Origin: Rhizobium herbae
GTDB taxonomy: Bacteria > Pseudomonadota > Alphaproteobacteria > Rhizobiales > Rhizobiaceae
Direction: 5' to 3'
Assembly: GCF_017873135.1 (NCBI RefSeq)
Contig: NZ_JAGGJV010000006.1
Location: 310,001-374,000, forward strand
DNA length: 64,000 nt
Position numbers and translations under genes: made by a program. Within the stretch, counting starts at the first letter, position 1. Each line of letters opens with the position of its first letter. The notes under the pieces are model-generated. The model was not told where the DNA came from. It worked only from the letters and a program-made list of their open reading frames with translations, and ran no database searches. Shown one piece after another: positions 60,308-64,000 of the stretch.

Positions 60308-61045
60308 TTGCCTATAGAGAAACAGCCCGTTACAAATGCGATACTATCTATAATTGTAGATTTTGCCGGCTTGTTTGGGGACGTCTTGTTAAAATCAAAA
60401 TTGAAAAAACTCGCGAAACGGCTGTCTCGCGATCCATTGAATTCTGCTCTCTCTGAATTCGTCCGCCTGATCCCATCGGGAAGCAGGGTGCTCAATATTG
60501 GCGCTGGCGGAGAAGTGATGGATGTGATCCTCGCCAACGTTAAGACTGGTGTCGAGGTCGTCAGCTCGGACGTCGATCCAGCTCGCAAGCCTGACGTCGT
60601 GGATGATTTGACAGCGACAAAGTTGCCCGCGAAGTCGTTTGATTTCGTCATATGCGCAGAAGTGATCGAGCATGTTATCAACCCCTACGCTGCGGCGGAA
60701 AACATTCGGCACGTTTTAAAAGAAGGGGGCATGGCGTTCGTGTCAGCGCCGTTCTTTTTCCCCCTCCATGACGAGCCTTATGACTTTTTCCGGTACACTG
60801 AATTCGGGCTCCGGAAACTCTTCCAGCATTGCTCATCGATCAATATCCGGGCGAGGGCGAGTTGGGGGCGGACCGCGATGCACCTTCTGGTGCGTAGCCT
60901 GTGGTTCAAGGATAAACGCATAGACCTCGCGGTACAGTTGTTGTTCGTTTGGAACCTACCGATCTTGCTCATTCTGCGGCCGATACTGGGCCGCACCAAG
61001 ACACCCTATTTCACAACAGGATTCATCTGCGTGCTGACAAAGTGA
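60308..61045 (+). CDS. Class I SAM-dependent methyltransferase, AT-rich
   Basis: A 245-residue protein with TTG 60308 as best start (MPIEKQPVTNAILSIIVDFA); no ATG or GTG gives a complete N-terminus. The Methyltransf_11 fold shows VLNIGAGGEVMDVILANVKT, VVSSDVDPARKPDVVDDLTA, FDFVICAEVIEHVINPYAAA and LKEGGMAFVSAPFFFPLHDE. The terminal 50 residues include a hydrophobic stretch (LLFVWNLPILLILRPILG). The base composition is clearly lower in GC than the surroundings, and the gene stands alone between repeats and an unrelated gene, so it was probably acquired. Such enzymes often belong to polysaccharide loci; substrate unknown. Confidence 0.82.
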   Translation: MPIEKQPVTNAILSIIVDFAGLFGDVLLKSKLKKLAKRLSRDPLNSALSEFVRLIPSGSRVLNIGAGGEVMDVILANVKTGVEVVSSDVDPARKPDVVDDLTATKLPAKSFDFVICAEVIEHVINPYAAAENIRHVLKEGGMAFVSAPFFFPLHDEPYDFFRYTEFGLRKLFQHCSSINIRARASWGRTAMHLLVRSLWFKDKRIDLAVQLLFVWNLPILLILRPILGRTKTPYFTTGFICVLTK

Positions 61046-61134
61046 CCCCGGCAGATGCCCCGGGCGCGTAGCTCCCTCTCGGGCGGAAGCCCGCGTGTTT
61101 GTCATTTCAGACGCGCTGTGCCAATTTCCGCCCC

Positions 61135-61983
61135 ATGATGATCCGAGCCGCAAAAATCGCTGTCCTGCATACCCTGCTGGCCGCAGCGACGTTATTGCTC
61201 GGTATGGGGGTGTCGCACGCCGCCGACGACGAATGTGGCGCGCGGGCCAAGGATATTGTCCAGCACGCCTATCCCAACGCGGTAAAAGCATCCGATACCG
61301 GTTTCACCGTGGACGGCTTCGTGATCACGCTGCCGGAAGAGAGTCTGGTTGGCGACGATCCGCATGCCATCCTGTGCCGCGTCTGGCCGGCCCATCCCGA
61401 GCTGATGCTGGTCGCGGTGCCGCTGGTCGGCGCGCAATCGGATGACGGCAATACGGGCGATCTGGAACTGCTGGTGCTCGATGCGGCCAGCCTGGATGTC
61501 CGGCAACGTCTGCGCCTTGCGGGCCGCATGTCGGATGACGCGGTGCGCATCACGCAGGTTGCCTTTGATACCGCCCGTTACCAGTTGGCTCCGGGGCAAA
61601 TGGCATTCGGTCTGCGCATCTTCCAGCACGGGAGCTCAGGCCCCAACCCGTTCGGAGAGGTCGGTCTCTGGCTCTATGCGATCGTGAACGGCAAGCTCGT
61701 GCCGGTGCTGGACGGGATCACGGTGAGCGACAATCACGGCGAATGGGATACCAACTGCGCCGGAACGTTTGACGAAACCAATCGCACTCTGGCGATGCAA
61801 TCGACTGTTCATAACGGGTACGCGGATATTCTGGTCTCGGAGACATCGTCGTCCAGGGTTTCGGCGGTGGGGGCCAACGGCGAGTGCGGCGACCAGCAAG
61901 TGAGCCAGAAGAAATCGACCATGCGCCTCGTCTACGATGGCAAGCAATACAACGTTCCAGAGGCCTCCAAGCCACTGGATTGA
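61135..61983 (+). CDS. Exported protein of unknown function
   Basis: A 282-residue protein, start ATG 61135 (MMIRAAKIAVLHTLLAAATL) or the next ATG at 61138. A signal peptide ends at VSHAADDE. The mature part has conserved-looking pieces such as DECGARAKDIVQHAYPNAVK, VWPAHPELMLVAVPLVGAQS and FGEVGLWLYAIVNGKLVPVL, and four or five Cys that could pair in the periplasm (ECGA, ILCRVW, TNCAGTF, GECGDQ). I do not recognise a named family. It stands alone; the lysozyme gene follows 191 bases downstream in the same direction but with its own start region. Confidence 0.72.
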   Translation: MMIRAAKIAVLHTLLAAATLLLGMGVSHAADDECGARAKDIVQHAYPNAVKASDTGFTVDGFVITLPEESLVGDDPHAILCRVWPAHPELMLVAVPLVGAQSDDGNTGDLELLVLDAASLDVRQRLRLAGRMSDDAVRITQVAFDTARYQLAPGQMAFGLRIFQHGSSGPNPFGEVGLWLYAIVNGKLVPVLDGITVSDNHGEWDTNCAGTFDETNRTLAMQSTVHNGYADILVSETSSSRVSAVGANGECGDQQVSQKKSTMRLVYDGKQYNVPEASKPLD

Positions 61984-62174
61984 ACGGCTCCGGCCGTTTG
62001 CGGGCGTGCTGGTCTCCCGGCTGAAACGATTTCCGTCATCTGAACGCCGGCCCGGTTTGTTGCTCCGCGCTTTCCCGAAATAGATCGGATTCAGTTTTTG
62101 TTGGTAATTTTCCGTTAGCAATTGAAGCAGTGGGCGCGGATGCCGCCAGTTTCTGTTTTGCGTACGGGTTATTG

Positions 62175-63194
62175 ATGCGTCTATTGGCTGTTCCAGCGAT
62201 CCTTTTTGCCGCCCTTGTCCTGGCGGGCTGCACGTCGAGTTCCGGGCCGGAAAGCCTGGTATCCGGGCTGCCGTCGAAGGAGACGACGAGTTCCGTCGCG
62301 CAAGGGCCGGTACCGACGGCCGATGTCGGGGCGATCATCGCGCAGGCCGAAAATCATCCGGAACAGCTGGCATGGGCCGGCCAGGTGCCGCAGCCGCAGG
62401 CGTTCGAATCGATGACAGACGAGGGCATGGCCGTTCCGGCGGAGCGGCCGGTGGCGCTGGTCGTTCCTGACGACCCGGCCGGCAATACCGTGCGGACCCG
62501 GCGCGCGCAGATCTACAGCCGCCAGTTCCGCGATGCGCATCCGATCAATTTCGGCAAGGCTTCGCCGCGCAAACTGGCCGTGCACGGCGTCGATATTTCG
62601 CGCTGGCAGGGCGACATCGACTGGGAAAAGCTGCGGACGCAAGGCGCGAATTTCGCCTATATCAAGGCGACGGACGGCGGCGACCATCTCGATCCGATGT
62701 TCAGGAAGAACTGGAAGCGGGCCAAGGATGCCGGGCTGAAGCGCGGCGCCTATCACTTCTTCTACTGGTGCCGCACAGCCGGCGAACAGGCCGACTGGTT
62801 CATCCGCAACGTGCCGCGCGACCCGGACGCGCTGCCGCCGGTGATCGACGTCGAATATAACGGCGAATCGAGCTGCAAGTATCGCCTGTCGCGGGCCAAG
62901 GCGGTCGAGAAGATGCAGGTCTTCATGGACAAGCTGGAGCGCCACTATGGCAAGCGCCCGGTGATCTATACCGCACCGGATTTCTACCGCGACAATCTGA
63001 CGGGCGAATTCAAGAACCATCCCTTCTGGCTGCGTTCGGTCGCCGCCCATCCGTCCCAGGTTTATCCGGGCCGCAAATGGCTGTTCTGGCAATATTCGGG
63101 CTCGGGGCTCTCGCACGGCGTCGAGGGCAGGATCGACCTCAATGTGTTTCACGGCAGCGAGGACGACTGGCACGACTGGGTGGCGCGCAACTGA
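62175..63194 (+). CDS. GH25 lysozyme lipoprotein
   Basis: A 339-residue protein, start ATG 62175 (MRLLAVPAILFAALVLAGCT) with lipobox LAGC at residue 19. A linker of about 100 residues, rich in Pro and Gln, precedes the GH25 catalytic domain (about 140-335). Marks are VHGVDISRWQGDIDWEKLR (catalytic Asp), FAYIKATDGGDHLDP, GAYHFFYW, VIDVEYNGES (the DxE catalytic pair), RPVIYTAPDFY and LFWQYSGSG. It would cleave peptidoglycan between MurNAc and GlcNAc from the periplasm. Such lipoproteins take part in wall remodelling or envelope-complex assembly; no secretion genes are adjacent. Confidence 0.9.
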   Translation: MRLLAVPAILFAALVLAGCTSSSGPESLVSGLPSKETTSSVAQGPVPTADVGAIIAQAENHPEQLAWAGQVPQPQAFESMTDEGMAVPAERPVALVVPDDPAGNTVRTRRAQIYSRQFRDAHPINFGKASPRKLAVHGVDISRWQGDIDWEKLRTQGANFAYIKATDGGDHLDPMFRKNWKRAKDAGLKRGAYHFFYWCRTAGEQADWFIRNVPRDPDALPPVIDVEYNGESSCKYRLSRAKAVEKMQVFMDKLERHYGKRPVIYTAPDFYRDNLTGEFKNHPFWLRSVAAHPSQVYPGRKWLFWQYSGSGLSHGVEGRIDLNVFHGSEDDWHDWVARN

Positions 63195-63244
63195 GCTTGC
63201 TCCGCCCCAGGAAGCGGTGCTGCTGATCCGGCTTGCCCTGCCGC

Positions 63245-64000
63245 TCAGGCCGCTTGTGCGAACGCAGGCTGGGCTTTCGGGAATGGCCTGAACGTCATCG
63301 CGATCAGGAAGGCGCCGATGCCGATGCCCCAGGCGCCGATATAGAGCCAGCTGTAGGTGGCGAAGGTGTCGTAGATCAGGCCGCCTGCCACCGGGCCTGT
63401 CGCCATGCCGAGGCTGCCGGCCATGGCCGTTCCGCCGATGACGGTGCCCATCATCCGCTGCGGGAAGTTTTCGCGCGCCAGCACGGCGTAGAGCGGCATC
63501 ACCCCGGCATAGATGAAGCCGAACAGCGCCGCCACGGCATAAAACGCCGAAAGCTCGCGCACGAAAACATAGGCAAGGGCGCCAAAAGCCTGGATGAGCA
63601 GGCCGATGACCAGGATGCGCTTGGCGCCGAACCGGTCTCCGAGAAGGCCGAAGGCGACGCGGCCGCCCATGCCGGCAAGGCCCTCGACGCTGTAGATCGA
63701 CACGGCGGCGATCAGCGGGATGCCGCAGCTGACCGCGTAGCTCACCGTATGGAAGATCGGACCGGAATGGGTGGCGCAGCAGAAGAAATTCGTCAGCAGC
63801 AGGACGATGAACTGCGGCGACCTGACGGCCTGCGCCACGGTCATCCCGGACCGCGGACCTTCATCGCCGGAGGCAATTGTGCTTTCGCGCTCCTCGACGG
63901 GAGGGCTGCGCACCAGAAACGAAACGGGGATCATGATGGCGGCGGCAAGGGCGGCGATGATCAGCATCGAGGTTCGCCAGTCATAGACGGAGACGAGCCA
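63245..64000 (-). CDS. MFS transporter, C-terminal part (cut by window edge)
   Basis: At least 251 residues, open to the window's right edge at WLVSVYDWRTSMLIIAALAA, so the N-terminal half lies outside. About seven hydrophobic segments are visible. The central loop SPPVEERESTIASGDEGPRS and GMTVAQAVRSPQFIVLLLTN, then GRVAFGLLGDRFGAKRILVI, are typical of the major facilitator superfamily (OFA/MCP-like group). The tail LIAMTFRPFPKAQPAFAQAA is cytoplasmic. Substrate unknown. It is convergent with the lysozyme gene. Confidence 0.9.
   Translation of the reverse strand, partial: WLVSVYDWRTSMLIIAALAAAIMIPVSFLVRSPPVEERESTIASGDEGPRSGMTVAQAVRSPQFIVLLLTNFFCCATHSGPIFHTVSYAVSCGIPLIAAVSIYSVEGLAGMGGRVAFGLLGDRFGAKRILVIGLLIQAFGALAYVFVRELSAFYAVAALFGFIYAGVMPLYAVLARENFPQRMMGTVIGGTAMAGSLGMATGPVAGGLIYDTFATYSWLYIGAWGIGIGAFLIAMTFRPFPKAQPAFAQAA

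Overview
The window looks like a chromosomal or chromid segment of an alphaproteobacterium of the Rhizobiaceae (Rhizobium, Neorhizobium, Ensifer or Agrobacterium type). Grounds: high-GC coding sequence throughout; many ABC importers of the polyamine, sugar and amino-acid classes; a DUF1127 micro-protein; a TGA-N9-TCA (RirA-type) iron-responsive motif; a four-hairpin CCTCCTCCC small RNA of the alphaproteobacterial cuckoo/CcsR kind; and RIME-like palindromic intergenic repeats. No tRNA, rRNA, CRISPR array, integrase or intact transposon was seen.

Layout. 0-4 kb: a MerR regulator facing a cut glutaredoxin-like gene, then a leftward operon of aminotransferase, PAS/HTH regulator (DauR/YheO type) and ornithine-cyclodeaminase-like enzyme. 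3.3-7.2 kb: a methyltransferase divergent from a three-gene iron-siderophore-type ABC importer. 7.2-9.1 kb: a 23-codon leader peptide with strong RNA hairpins in front of an ABC-F ATPase. 9.2-12.9 kb: HPP/CBS membrane protein, LacI regulator, Nudix hydrolase, a small membrane protein and a DUF1127 protein. 13.0-24.9 kb: a rightward amine cluster holding a kinase/M23/aminotransferase fusion, an amidohydrolase, a PotABCD-type polyamine importer, an acetylpolyamine amidohydrolase, an N-carbamoylputrescine-amidase-like enzyme and a serine beta-lactamase-fold hydrolase. 24.9-28.4 kb: DUF2161, PNPOx-like, GST and LysR genes. 28.4-33.5 kb: a TetR gene behind a perfect 21-bp inverted repeat, followed by an RND efflux pair. 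33.5-40.7 kb: a leftward sugar operon (LacI, binding protein, two permeases, GH127 arabinofuranosidase, ATPase). 41.0 kb: the small RNA. 41.2-46.0 kb: an amino-acid binding protein, a second kinase/M23/aminotransferase fusion and a divergent Lrp regulator. 46.1-59.5 kb: purine catabolism, with a purine permease, AllA, a PuuE-UraD fusion, UraH, XdhA/B/C, a LysR regulator, PuuD and GuaD. This is interrupted at 47.7-48.8 kb by a decayed AT-richer patch. 59.5-64 kb: palindromic repeats, a guaD remnant, an AT-rich methyltransferase, an exported protein, a GH25 lysozyme lipoprotein and a cut MFS gene.

Function as a whole. This is a scavenging region. Purines would be taken up, deaminated (GuaD), oxidised to urate (Xdh), then to hydroxyisourate (PuuD), and opened by UraH, UraD, PuuE and AllA, leaving only the allantoate step unseen. 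The polyamine cluster and the two fused kinase-lyases point to use of amino alcohols, hydroxylated amines and acylated polyamines. The GH127 operon points to plant arabinose-containing glycans. The most interesting elements are the leader-peptide attenuator of the ABC-F gene, the anti-Shine-Dalgarno small RNA, the paired kinase/M23/aminotransferase paralogues (one with its zinc site lost), a motif shared by three purine promoters, and a LacI gene without a standard start codon.
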